DNA from: Verrucomicrobiota bacterium
GTDB lineage: Bacteria > Verrucomicrobiota > Verrucomicrobiia > Verrucomicrobiales > Verrucomicrobiaceae
Direction of reading: 5' to 3'
NCBI GenBank assembly: GCA_025360015.1
Contig: JANYCZ010000068.1
Coordinates: forward strand, 62,001 to 126,000
Length of the DNA stretch: 64,000 bases
In this document: positions 33,381-41,463 of the stretch, in pieces
How the letters are laid out: every line of letters begins with the position of its first letter
Position numbering within the stretch: the first letter of the stretch is position 1
Position numbers and translations under genes: made by a program
The notes under the pieces: model-generated
Seen by the model: the letters and a program-made list of their open reading frames with translations, nothing else
Told to the model about the DNA's origin: nothing
Database searches by the model: none

Positions 33381-33968
33381 ATGAATCGTATCCTCGCCTC
33401 CCTGCTGCTGTTCACCGCCTTTCTTCACGCCGATGAGCTTGATCCCAAGGACAACACCATCGTGCTCGGCAAGCGCGTGGGCCTCATCAAGCCGGGCATG
33501 ACCGCCACGGACATCGAGCGTGCCTATGGGAAGGAAAACCTCAAACAGCAGAAACTTCCCGGTGCGGAAGGCGAGGAAATCGATGGTGCGAAATTGTTTG
33601 CGGGCACGGATCGCGAACTGGAGATCGTGTGGGATCCGGACAACGACAAGAAGCAGGTCGTGTTCGACATCCGCGTCCTGGGCAAGGATTGGAAGTTTGA
33701 AAACGGTCTCAAGTCCGGCATGACCGTCGAGGAGGTCGAGAAGATCAACGGCAAGCCCTACAAGATCGCTGGATTTGAGTGGGACTACGGCGGCTACGCC
33801 AACTTTGATGGTGGCAAACTGGCGGGGAAGGTGAGCCTTCGTTTCAGCCCTTCCACAGAAAACGTGCCGGAATATCTCAGCGGTGACAAACAGCTCTCCT
33901 CTGCTGACAATAAGCTGCGCGCCGCCAAGCCTCTCGTGGATGAGGGCATCTCGGTGTTCATGCGATAA
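33381..33968 (+). CDS. Small secreted protein with two BamE/SmpA-like repeats
   Basis: A 195-residue protein with a signal peptide (MNRILASLLLFTAFLHA); ATG 33381 is chosen for it. The mature part has two similar segments: VGLIKPGMTATDIERAYGKE at about residues 34-53 and LKSGMTVEEVEKINGKPY at about 115-132. This xxxGMTxxEVExxxGKP pattern resembles the SmpA/BamE helix-turn of small outer-membrane proteins, but there is no lipobox Cys. I infer a periplasmic domain duplication and assign no function. Its last 11 bases overlap the convergent DUF2071 gene. Confidence 0.7.
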   Translation: MNRILASLLLFTAFLHADELDPKDNTIVLGKRVGLIKPGMTATDIERAYGKENLKQQKLPGAEGEEIDGAKLFAGTDRELEIVWDPDNDKKQVVFDIRVLGKDWKFENGLKSGMTVEEVEKINGKPYKIAGFEWDYGGYANFDGGKLAGKVSLRFSPSTENVPEYLSGDKQLSSADNKLRAAKPLVDEGISVFMR

Positions 33969-34749
33969 GCGGATAAACACACACATCGACTCCAGCGGAG
34001 CCAATGATGTGATCTGGCGGACGTTGTGGGTCCGTGAATCCGGCCTGCAGCAGCGGATTCACATCCCATGTCTCCAGCGCGGCCTCGGCGAGCGGGTAGG
34101 GCGTGTGATTCACCTGCCCACAGCGGATGCCACGCGGCGTCCGGGAGAAGAGCAGGTAGCGTTCGGCCAAAAAAAACGCGAGTGAGCCTGGCTCTGCAGC
34201 CTGGAATTCTGCAGCGATGCGATAGCGAAAGCGGGACTCGGCCTGCTCACCGCGCCGTTGGCAGCGGTAGTCGATGCAGCCGTTGCTGACCTGAGCACTC
34301 ATGCGGGCATGCTGATACGGCAGATGGAAAAAGGTGCGCGCCGTCCAGACCGCAAGCGGTTGATTGCAGTCGAGCGAATAAAACCACACGCCGGGACGGC
34401 CCTGCTCGTCATGCACGTAGGTGCGCACGTTGAGTTCGAGGAAGTCGCTGATTCCTCGCACCGATGGGAGAAAGCGTGGTCGAATGCCACGCATGTAAAA
34501 CGGCACGATGGCCAGCCACGCGTCTCCCTGAAACGTGTCCACGTATAACCCGGGTGGCAGCGTGCGTTGGATCTGCGCCGCATCCCAGCGCCAGTGCAGA
34601 AAGAGCAGACTCTCCCAGCCCTGATGCATCACATGCGCACGCCTCGGGCGCTCGCGGAAGGAGAGACGGGATTCAAGCGTGGGGAGCTGGGGGATGGGAG
34701 GCACGGGAGGTGGGGACGCACAGTGAGCCGACACACTGCATACGCGCAT
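33958..34749 (-). CDS. DUF2071 family protein (YqjF-like)
   Basis: A 263-residue protein. ATG 34749 is the first ATG in the open frame; an internal ATG (MHQGWESLLFLHWRWD, base 34629) is possible, but the conserved ESRLSFRERPRRAHVMHQGW segment begins before it. Family motifs include LLFLHWRWDAAQIQRTLPPG, WLAIVPFYMRGIRPR, FLELNVRTYV and GVWFYSLD. DUF2071 proteins are related to acetoacetate decarboxylase-like folds and have no established role. It is convergent and overlaps the 33381 gene by 11 bases. Upstream it faces the lipocalin gene with only 28 bases between starts. Confidence 0.85.
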   Translation of the reverse strand: MRVCSVSAHCASPPPVPPIPQLPTLESRLSFRERPRRAHVMHQGWESLLFLHWRWDAAQIQRTLPPGLYVDTFQGDAWLAIVPFYMRGIRPRFLPSVRGISDFLELNVRTYVHDEQGRPGVWFYSLDCNQPLAVWTARTFFHLPYQHARMSAQVSNGCIDYRCQRRGEQAESRFRYRIAAEFQAAEPGSLAFFLAERYLLFSRTPRGIRCGQVNHTPYPLAEAALETWDVNPLLQAGFTDPQRPPDHIIGSAGVDVCVYPLIA

Positions 34750-34777
34750 GAGGCCGGGGAAAGGCGATGTAGATGAA

Positions 34778-35338
34778 ATGCACGCCTACACTCCCTCCCG
34801 CCTGAGATTGGTCACTCCATCACTGTTGCTGATGGCTCTCGCGGGTCTTCTTTCCTCCTGCTCCACCCCCATGAAACAACCCCCGCTGAAAACCGTGCCC
34901 TACGTGGATCTTGATCGCTACATGGGTGACTGGTACGTGATCGCAAACCTGCCGAATGCGCTGGAAAAGGGCAAGGTGGGCACGTTGGATCGCTATGTGA
35001 GGAGGCCGGACGGGAAGATCGACAACGCCTTCCTCTTTCGCAAAGGGACCTTAGATGCGCCGCTGCAGCAGTGGAAGGCGCTGGCCTGGGTGTACAACAA
35101 GCAGACGAATGCGGAGTGGCGTGTGCAGTTCATCTGGCCGCTGAGGTCACCCTATCTCGTGCTCGATCTGGACAAAGACTATCAGTGGAGCGTGATCGGG
35201 CATCCGAAGCGGAAGCTGGGCTGGGTGCTGAGCAAGAGCCCGACGATGAATGAGGCTACCTATCGCGGGATTTTGGAGCGGCTGGGGAAGCAGGGGTATG
35301 ACGCAAGCAAGTTCGAAAAGGTGCCGCAGAAGAAGTAA
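34778..35338 (+). CDS. Lipocalin family lipoprotein (Blc-like)
   Basis: A 186-residue protein. ATG 34778 (MHAYTPSRLRLVTPSLLLMA) gives a signal with lipobox LLSSC, the Cys at about residue 28; an in-frame ATG 30 bases upstream is less likely. After the Cys, the lipocalin signature DRYMGDWYVIANLPNALEKG contains the GxW motif. FIWPLRSPYLVLDLDKDYQW and VIGHPKRKLGWVLSKSPTM match the bacterial Blc group. Blc proteins bind fatty acids or lysophospholipids in the outer membrane. The length is normal for the family (about 170-190). It appears monocistronic. Confidence 0.92.
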   Translation: MHAYTPSRLRLVTPSLLLMALAGLLSSCSTPMKQPPLKTVPYVDLDRYMGDWYVIANLPNALEKGKVGTLDRYVRRPDGKIDNAFLFRKGTLDAPLQQWKALAWVYNKQTNAEWRVQFIWPLRSPYLVLDLDKDYQWSVIGHPKRKLGWVLSKSPTMNEATYRGILERLGKQGYDASKFEKVPQKK

Positions 35339-35348
35339 CCTAAAATCA

Positions 35349-35382
35349 CACAGCCCTCAGCGATGACTCGCAGAGGGCTGTG
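35349..35382. terminator. Hairpin between convergent lipocalin and DUF1501 genes
   Basis: A perfect 10-base stem, CACAGCCCTC (35349-35358) with GAGGGCTGTG (35373-35382), around a 14-base loop. It lies 10 bases after the lipocalin stop. There is only a short A/T-rich tail on either side (AAAAT forward, TGATTTTA reverse), so it may be a weak bidirectional terminator. Confidence 0.6.
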
Positions 35383-35413
35383 AAAATGAGAGCAGGGGAA
35401 ACGGCCCCTGTCG

Positions 35414-36883
35414 TTACGCAAACAGCTTCGTCACCGGCTTGGCCTTCACCAGTTCACGCGGCTGGTTGAGATGATTGTAAACAATCGTCTCTGGGTCGAT
35501 GCCAACGGCGTGGTAAATGGTGGCGAGGAGCTCGGTGGGATGCACGGCGTCTTCAGCGGGGGCTGAGCCGGTGGCGTCTGATTTGCCGTGGACGTAGCCG
35601 CGCTTGATGCCGGCACCACCGACGATGGCGGTATAGCAGTACGGCCAGTGGTCACGACCATCGGCGCTATTGCCATTGCCGCTGGTGGACACGCCTTTTT
35701 CCGGGCTGCGGCCGAATTCACCGAGGGCGACGACGATGGTTTCGTCCAGCAGACCGCTGGCATCCAGATCGTCAAACAAGGCGCTGAGGCCCTGGTCCAG
35801 CATGGGGCCGGATTTGGTCTTCATACGCTCGGTGAGGCCGACGTGGTGATCCCACGAGTGATTGTCCGAGTTCGCGACCTTGGGCCAGATGACTTCGACG
35901 ACGCGGGTACCAGCTTCCAGCAGACGACGGGCGAGCAAGCAGCTCTGACCAAAGGTGTTGCGGCCATAGCGGTCACGCAGCTTCTCAGGCTCACGGTCCA
36001 GGGCGAAAGCATCGCGTGCACGGCCGCTGGAGATGAGGTTCAACGCCTGGCTGTAGTAGCTGTCCAGGCTCATGTCCTTCACGGCGGCTTCGATCTGCGG
36101 CATCTGATCATTGATGGCATCGCGCAGCTTGGCACGGCGCTCAAGGCGCACGCTGAAGAGGTCCGGGCGCAACTGGAGATCGTCGATCTTGATGCGGTCC
36201 ATCTTGCCCATGTCGAGGTCATCGCCATCCGGGAAGAGCGTGTACGGCTCATAGGCCTTGCCGAGGAAACCCGCACCGCCGCCTTTGCCGACGACGTTGG
36301 ATTCCTGCAAGGGGCGTGGCAACTGCACAAAGGGGAGCATCGGCTCTTGCAGCGGCTTGAGGCGGACGATGTTGCTGCCGAAGTTCGGGAAGTCCTTGGC
36401 GTTCGGCGGTTCAAGCTGGCCGGAGGGGCTGACCTTGTCGGTCGTGTAGCCGGTCATGATTTGATAGATCGCCGCCGTGTGGTTGAAGAGACCATTAGGC
36501 GTGTAGCTCATCGAATTGATCATGGTGAACTTGTCGTTCACCTTCGCGAGGCCGGGTAGGATCTCGGTGAAGTGCTTGCCGGGGACTTTCGTCGGGATCG
36601 TCTTGAAGGCGCTGCGCACCTTGTCCGGCACATTCTCCTTCGGGTCCCACAAGTCGAGGTGCGACGGGCCGCCCTGGAGATAAATCATGAGCACATGCTT
36701 GGCCTTGCCCCAGCCCGCACGACCCGCGTTCGGGGAGGCTGCCGCCATGGCCTGGCCGCGCAGCACATTGTTGAGCGTGAGGCCCATCATGGAACCACCG
36801 CCAACGCGCAGGATGTCACGGCGCGAGAAGCCGAGGTTTTTGTCGCAAAGGTCTTTACCGGGAACGCCTGGGATGCGGAACAT
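35414..36883 (-). CDS. DUF1501 Tat-exported protein (sulfatase-like fold)
   Basis: A 489-residue protein. The N-terminus has a Tat-type signal, [20 protein letters not shown], and after export the core reads [20 protein letters not shown], the DUF1501 hallmark. Later motifs include [33 protein letters not shown] and [20 protein letters not shown], then [20 protein letters not shown]. The fold is alkaline phosphatase/sulfatase-like with metal-site Asp and His. DUF1501 genes usually stand next to a DUF1549/DUF1553 gene; here the only such partner is at 43188, about 6 kb away. The biochemical role is not known. Confidence 0.92.
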   Translation of the reverse strand: MFRIPGVPGKDLCDKNLGFSRRDILRVGGGSMMGLTLNNVLRGQAMAAASPNAGRAGWGKAKHVLMIYLQGGPSHLDLWDPKENVPDKVRSAFKTIPTKVPGKHFTEILPGLAKVNDKFTMINSMSYTPNGLFNHTAAIYQIMTGYTTDKVSPSGQLEPPNAKDFPNFGSNIVRLKPLQEPMLPFVQLPRPLQESNVVGKGGGAGFLGKAYEPYTLFPDGDDLDMGKMDRIKIDDLQLRPDLFSVRLERRAKLRDAINDQMPQIEAAVKDMSLDSYYSQALNLISSGRARDAFALDREPEKLRDRYGRNTFGQSCLLARRLLEAGTRVVEVIWPKVANSDNHSWDHHVGLTERMKTKSGPMLDQGLSALFDDLDASGLLDETIVVALGEFGRSPEKGVSTSGNGNSADGRDHWPYCYTAIVGGAGIKRGYVHGKSDATGSAPAEDAVHPTELLATIYHAVGIDPETIVYNHLNQPRELVKAKPVTKLFA

Positions 36884-37043
36884 GGTGTGCTAGGAGTTGA
36901 GTTGGAAGGTCAGTATCGAGGGCATGTACGGCCACGAAGGGATGATCTTGCCATTTCGGAGACAGATCTTCGAGGCAGGGCAGGAAAGTCCATGCCCCGG
37001 GCGGGGATCATGCCTTGGCGTGCTTCTCAGCAGGCTGCAAAGA

Positions 37044-37078
37044 AGCAGGGGCTCCCGGTAAACCCGGGAGCCCCTGCT
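37044..37078 (-). terminator. Strong hairpin after the PEP-CTERM gene
   Basis: A perfect 15-base GC-rich stem, AGCAGGGGCTCCCGG (37044-37058) with CCGGGAGCCCCTGCT (37064-37078), around a 5-base loop. It lies 34 bases downstream of the PEP-CTERM stop on the minus strand. The tail TCTTTGC is only weakly T-rich. It should end the phosphoesterase/PEP-CTERM transcript before the DUF1501 gene. Confidence 0.75.
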
Positions 37079-37112
37079 ACGCATTAGCAAGCAAGCAAAA
37101 ATCTGGAACCCA

Positions 37113-37787
37113 CTAGGCGCGGCGGCGGCGGAACAGCATGGCACCGAAGCCGGCCAGTGCGAGAAGCGCACGAGAGGGCTCCGGCACTGCCTCCGCGCTC
37201 AGCGAGAGTGACACCCCTGAAGGTGAAGTGCTGTTGAACAGCGCAATGTTGCTGTAAACCGTATTTGGATTGCTGCTGAGAATGTCCGAGGAAAGCAGAG
37301 TGCTGGCGATGCCATCACTCGTTGCCAGGGGAAGGCCGTCTTTGTCCAGCAGCGACACCGAGAAATTGTCCGGAGTGGTGCCGGAGAAGAAGGTGTCGCC
37401 AAAGGTGACATCAAAGCCGATGGCCGTCGTGGTGGAGGTGAAGGACTGGTTGATATCACTGTAGGCAGGATTGCCTGCCAGGGAGAGAGCGCCAGAAGAG
37501 CCAAAACCTCCAGAAGCATTGCCGGTGATGGTGGAGCTGCCCGTGAGAGAGCCGCCGGTGAAGCTGAAATTGCTCAGTGTCACCGCGTTGCTGCCGGTCG
37601 TGGTGGAGCCTCCGGGCAGCAACAGGAAGTCAAGCGAGTAGGGGTTGCCAGGATCCGAAGCAAGTGCGGAAAGACCGTTGATGGAGGCATGGTAGGTCAG
37701 GCTTGCTTCAGCGGGTGAGGCGAGGAGCAGGAGGCACGCGCTTCCAGTAATGGCTGAGGAGAAGCAGTGTTTGAATGTCGTTTTCAT
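37113..37787 (-). CDS. PEP-CTERM sorting-domain protein
   Basis: A 224-residue secreted protein with an N-terminal signal (ending about residue 28, SPAEA) and a C-terminal PEP-CTERM tail: VPEPSRALLALAGFGAMLF followed by RRRR. Exosortase recognises such tails and anchors or releases the protein in the envelope or biofilm matrix. The middle is Ser/Thr/Gly/Asn-rich beta structure without known catalytic motifs. It follows the phosphoesterase gene by 27 bases on the same strand and probably shares its transcript, which ends at the strong hairpin. No exosortase gene is in the window. Confidence 0.88.
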   Translation of the reverse strand: MKTTFKHCFSSAITGSACLLLLASPAEASLTYHASINGLSALASDPGNPYSLDFLLLPGGSTTTGSNAVTLSNFSFTGGSLTGSSTITGNASGGFGSSGALSLAGNPAYSDINQSFTSTTTAIGFDVTFGDTFFSGTTPDNFSVSLLDKDGLPLATSDGIASTLLSSDILSSNPNTVYSNIALFNSTSPSGVSLSLSAEAVPEPSRALLALAGFGAMLFRRRRA

Positions 37788-37814
37788 AGTGTAAGGGAGG
37801 ATGAGAAGTTATAA

Positions 37815-40028
37815 TCAAGGAGTAATGGTGCCGGTGACGGTGCGGGGGTTGTAGGTGATGCCGCCTGAGCCGGGCACGGTGAACTGCAGCTGCACGGTGG
37901 CGCTGGCTCCGGGGGGAAGGCTGCTGACATTTGGCACGGTGATGAAGCTGCTGCCGTCCTGCGCAGTGCCGGTCTTGTTTGTCAGCGCGGTGTTGGATGA
38001 CAGGTTGTCGAGCACGACCTGCACCGGACCGGGGAGAGCGGAGTTGCTGATGTTTGTCACCGTCAGCGTCTGCACAAATTTACCAAGAGCGCGGTTCAGT
38101 GAGAAACTGCTGCGAGCCACCTGCACGTTGGTGAAAACACCTGCCAGGCTCGTGGCGTTGCTGGTGCGGGTGTTAAGATGTGTCAGGCCAAAGCGTTCTT
38201 CAATCGTCGCCAGAACGGACGAGGTGTCATACTGCGTGTGGTCCACGTAGCCCTGCCGGGCTGCGGGCGAGATGACAATGCAAGGCACGCGCACACCAGG
38301 CCCCCAGATGTCTCGGGCAGGAGGTGAGACGTGGTCAAAGCGACCACCATGCTCGTCATAAGTGATGATGATGGCCGTGCGGGCCCACAGCGTAGGGTTG
38401 GCCTGCACCGCCTGCACAATGGCAGCCACGTGGGCCTGGCCGGTTTGCAGCGCAGCGTAGCCCGGGTGTTCATTGTTGACACCGACTGGCTTGATGAAGC
38501 TGACCGCAGGCAGTGTGCCATTGGCAACGTCCTGGAAGAAAATCGTCTCGTCCTGCAGATGGGCTGCCGCGTTCTGCGCGCGTGTCACACCGCTCTGGCC
38601 TGCCGTAAGGCTGGCGGGCTGGTAGCCGGAAAAACCACCGACATAAGACGCCGGAACGGTGTTGGTCGTGTCAAACGGCGCATAGTTGTCAAAGTAGGCG
38701 AAGGGCTGGTGATGATATTGCATCTGCAGCGAGGCATTCGCCGTGGCGTAGCTCGGGCTGGTGAGCGGACTTGGATTGCTGCCGCTGTAGCCCTTGATTG
38801 AATCCCATGCACCGGAGTACCACTTCCATGAAACATTGGCCGCGCTTAGAGTGTCACCGATGGTGGGCGTGTAAGGACGGGTGTCACCGCTGGCGTTGGT
38901 CGGATTGCTGTTGTTGAGCGAGGGCAGAGTTGTAACGGCGGAAGGGCTTTCACCATTGCCCGTGAGGTTCTTCGAACGGATTGTGTTCACCCCATAATGT
39001 TTGTCGAACGTGGTGCCCGCGCTGCCGGCAAAGGCCTCTGCGTTGGTCGAGGTGAGGGTCACAGACTGGCCGGATGTACCATTGACAGTGAGACCCGTCA
39101 GTTGATCTCCCGCCACCGGCGTGATGCTGCCATCCCGAACCGGCTTGCCCGCGCTTGCGCCACTGGTGTTCATGACGAGATAGCCGTTGCTGTCAAGATA
39201 GGCGATGTTGCCTTGGTTCGACGTCGGCATGCTGTCATACACCGGAGCTGCGGCAGCCACCAGGAACTGGTGGTTCAGGAATGATCCGCCAAAAGCCGAA
39301 TGGAAGAAGTTGTCACACATCGTGTACTGCTGGGCGAGCAGGCCTTCTGGCATGCTGGTGGCGTCAAAACGGCTCATGACCAGACCGGGATTGTCGGACC
39401 AAGTGATGAAGCTCTGATTGTTGCCAGCGCTCATGTCTGTGGTGGCGCTTTGATAGGCTCCGGCAATCTGGAACTGCTCATGCCAGTAACGGTGAACGAT
39501 GTCGCCTGTCAGCGCAGTAGGCGAGACGAAGTTGGGCAGCAGGTAGGGCTGCAGTGTGTTGACATTGAGCGCGCTGTTGGGATCCGACCCATTGGAGTTG
39601 AAGCGGGTGTCAACCACGGATGATCCCGTTGGACTGCCGAGCGGCTGCGGCGGGGTGTTTAAAGTGCCCGGATTGGTGTTGGTGTTGCTGGTCTGCACCA
39701 GTGGCGTGTTCGCAGTATTTGCTGTCTGAGAGATGCGATTGTAATTGAATGTCCCAGTTTCTGAAGAAAGCGCGTTGCCATTCAGACGGTCGATCTGGCT
39801 GAGCGAATTGCTGCTGGCATTGGTGATGCCATTGGCACCGGGGAAGCTGCCATAAAGGCCGTCGAAGCTCCAGTTTTCCTGATAGATCACAATGATGTGA
39901 TCCACGTTGTTGAGCGGGCTGGCCGCATTTGTCAGGCCACCAAAGGGCAGGCAGCTTGCAGCTGCCACAAGCAGAGGCCATGCAGCCACTGGTCGAAGGT
40001 TGAAGGACTTGTGTTTCATATCGGGCAT
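37815..40028 (-). CDS. Secreted phosphoesterase (phospholipase C/acid phosphatase family)
   Basis: A 737-residue protein (734 if ATG 40019 is used). It has a signal peptide (about residues 1-35) and a phosphoesterase family domain. The domain opens with DHIIVIYQENWSFDGLYGSF, where Glu-Asn is the metal/nucleophile region; FDHVSPPARDIWGPGVRVPC and IIITYDEHGGRFDH form the second metal site. Family members are phosphatidylcholine-type phospholipase C or AcpA-like acid phosphatases. About 90-100 residues at the C-terminus form a DUF11-like beta domain (LTVTNISNSALPGPVQVV). The transcript probably includes the PEP-CTERM gene. A Pho-box-like repeat lies about 225 bases upstream. Confidence 0.85.
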   Translation of the reverse strand: MPDMKHKSFNLRPVAAWPLLVAAASCLPFGGLTNAASPLNNVDHIIVIYQENWSFDGLYGSFPGANGITNASSNSLSQIDRLNGNALSSETGTFNYNRISQTANTANTPLVQTSNTNTNPGTLNTPPQPLGSPTGSSVVDTRFNSNGSDPNSALNVNTLQPYLLPNFVSPTALTGDIVHRYWHEQFQIAGAYQSATTDMSAGNNQSFITWSDNPGLVMSRFDATSMPEGLLAQQYTMCDNFFHSAFGGSFLNHQFLVAAAAPVYDSMPTSNQGNIAYLDSNGYLVMNTSGASAGKPVRDGSITPVAGDQLTGLTVNGTSGQSVTLTSTNAEAFAGSAGTTFDKHYGVNTIRSKNLTGNGESPSAVTTLPSLNNSNPTNASGDTRPYTPTIGDTLSAANVSWKWYSGAWDSIKGYSGSNPSPLTSPSYATANASLQMQYHHQPFAYFDNYAPFDTTNTVPASYVGGFSGYQPASLTAGQSGVTRAQNAAAHLQDETIFFQDVANGTLPAVSFIKPVGVNNEHPGYAALQTGQAHVAAIVQAVQANPTLWARTAIIITYDEHGGRFDHVSPPARDIWGPGVRVPCIVISPAARQGYVDHTQYDTSSVLATIEERFGLTHLNTRTSNATSLAGVFTNVQVARSSFSLNRALGKFVQTLTVTNISNSALPGPVQVVLDNLSSNTALTNKTGTAQDGSSFITVPNVSSLPPGASATVQLQFTVPGSGGITYNPRTVTGTITP

Positions 40029-40487
40029 ATGTGGTGTTGGTAGGGAAGCACTCGTGCCACCCGTCGGGCCCTAAGTTCATGCCCGCTCAACAAGTGAGCT
40101 GCCATGAAAACATGGGGGACCTGCAAGGCGTCACCTGTCTAAAGTCTAACTGTCTTCCTATTCACGGCGAACAACTTAGAGTGACGTAAACTTTTCACTG
40201 GCAACGTCGTTCAACAGGTGACGAAAAACATCGCCTAGTTAAGGCGGCATATGTGACGTTTAAGTGACACTGAAGGCAGATTTAGTTGCCTCTATCTACT
40301 GATATCGTCGAACAACAACGGCACAACCTTGTGACATTGCCTGCCTACAGCTGTCATATGTGCGACATTGTTGCAATGTTCGGTGACATCCAAGGTATGA
40401 AATGTTCGATAGCAGGTCTATCAATCTCATCAATATTATCTTCTTTGCCCGCCTGGCATGGTGAAGTCACTATAAGTAGCTCTTGTC
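40029..40487. other. 459-base gene-free region upstream of the phosphoesterase gene
   Basis: No credible gene is seen here; it is more AT-rich than the surroundings. It holds six GTGAC-type words: GTGACG at 40181, 40218 and 40253, GTGACA at 40264, 40331 and 40383. CTGTCAT stands at 40351 on the + strand. A short open frame on the + strand (from 40286) runs into the opposite-strand SCO gene and looks like chance. The region is the promoter area of the phosphoesterase/PEP-CTERM pair and the 3' side of the SCO gene. Confidence 0.6.
40253..40270 (-). promoter_or_regulatory. Pho-box-like 7-4-7 direct repeat
   Basis: On the minus strand the 18 bases read GTGTCAC-TTAA-ACGTCAC, two 7-base words 11 bases apart with an AT spacer. 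This is the layout of a PhoB site (CTGTCAT-AAAT-CTGTCAC in E. coli). It precedes a phosphoesterase gene, which fits phosphate control, but lies 225 bases from the start codon. The pattern is seen; the regulator is inferred. Confidence 0.4.
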
Positions 40488-41366
40488 TCAGCGTTCCGGC
40501 TGCATGGCCCTGCGTAGCTCGGCGGCAAGTTCCTGAGGCGTCCATGAGTTGCCACGAAAGATGTGAGCTATCCGGCCATGCACATCAATGACCACAGTTC
40601 GCAGGTTGTGATTGATCTGTAATCCGTTGCGCTGGAACTCCAGGCCGACCGCATCGCCGAGCCTGCGCAGAGCGGGTTCGGCCGCTGTCGCAAAGCTCCA
40701 GTGCTTCCCATCCGCCTGATGAATCTTCGCATAGGCAGCGAGCATCGCAGGTGTGTCATGCTCAGCATCCAGGCTCAGGAAAATCATGCGCCAGTTCTCC
40801 TGCGCGCCCATCTGCTTGAGCAGCGTGCGGGTTGTTGAAAAATTGCGGTTCATCAGCGGGCAGTAGGTCGGCAAAGGGCAGCGCAAGTAGATGAACGTGA
40901 TGGCCAGCGCGTTGCTGCGCAGATCACTCAGCCGGATTTTTTTACCGCTTTGATTGGTCCATTCCATGTCCGGCACCATTTCGCCTGCCTTAAACTCGCC
41001 GGCTGCATCCTGCTTCGGCAGTGTTACGGCCAGCACCAGGCTGGTGTCGGTTCGGTGCACGTGGTCAATCCACGCACGATCACCTTGAACGCATAAACGA
41101 AACGCAAGACGGTCCCCGGTTCGAAACGATCGGAACTCGGTGACATCAGGAACATCAAACTCCATCGTCATCGCAGACATGAAGCCTGGAATGGCCTCAT
41201 GAGCGATAGTCGCCGCGTGTTTCGTCGCATTGAAATCTTTCAGCGTGCCACTTGCTTCGTAAGTCTGACTGGCTGCGATGTTTTCCTGTGCATAAGATAC
41301 GAATGCAAATTTTAGTATCAATACTGTGAAGAATAGCATGTAGGAAGGAGGGATAGATGCTCGCAT
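40488..41366 (-). CDS. CusF-SCO1 copper protein
   Basis: A 292-residue secreted protein. ATG 41366 gives a signal/anchor helix (about residues 8-26); a longer frame upstream lacks similarity. Residues about 36-116 form a CusF-like copper-binding domain (GTLKDFNATKHAATIAHEAI, then PGFMSAMTMEF with His56, Met63, Met66 and Met68). Residues about 128-292 form a SCO1/SenC thioredoxin-like domain. The metal Cys pair is Cys163 and Cys169 (RCPLPTYCPLM), a wider C-x5-C than the classic C-x3-C, and His253 (NHNLRT) is present. SCO proteins deliver copper to cytochrome oxidase. It is divergent from a multicopper oxidase gene. Confidence 0.9.
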   Translation of the reverse strand: MRASIPPSYMLFFTVLILKFAFVSYAQENIAASQTYEASGTLKDFNATKHAATIAHEAIPGFMSAMTMEFDVPDVTEFRSFRTGDRLAFRLCVQGDRAWIDHVHRTDTSLVLAVTLPKQDAAGEFKAGEMVPDMEWTNQSGKKIRLSDLRSNALAITFIYLRCPLPTYCPLMNRNFSTTRTLLKQMGAQENWRMIFLSLDAEHDTPAMLAAYAKIHQADGKHWSFATAAEPALRRLGDAVGLEFQRNGLQINHNLRTVVIDVHGRIAHIFRGNSWTPQELAAELRRAMQPER

Positions 41367-41463
41367 GGTGTTTTGAGAATGTGCATTGCCCGCAACCATC
41401 CAAGCGACGAGAACGTCACGCGTGTCGTCTTGCCAGTGAGTGCTCTCAGTTTGAACTCTGTTT

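Noticed and set aside
40286-40591. 101-codon open frame on the + strand running from the gene-free region into the SCO gene
   Set aside because: No good start or ribosome site, overlaps the 3' end of a real gene and has no recognisable motif.
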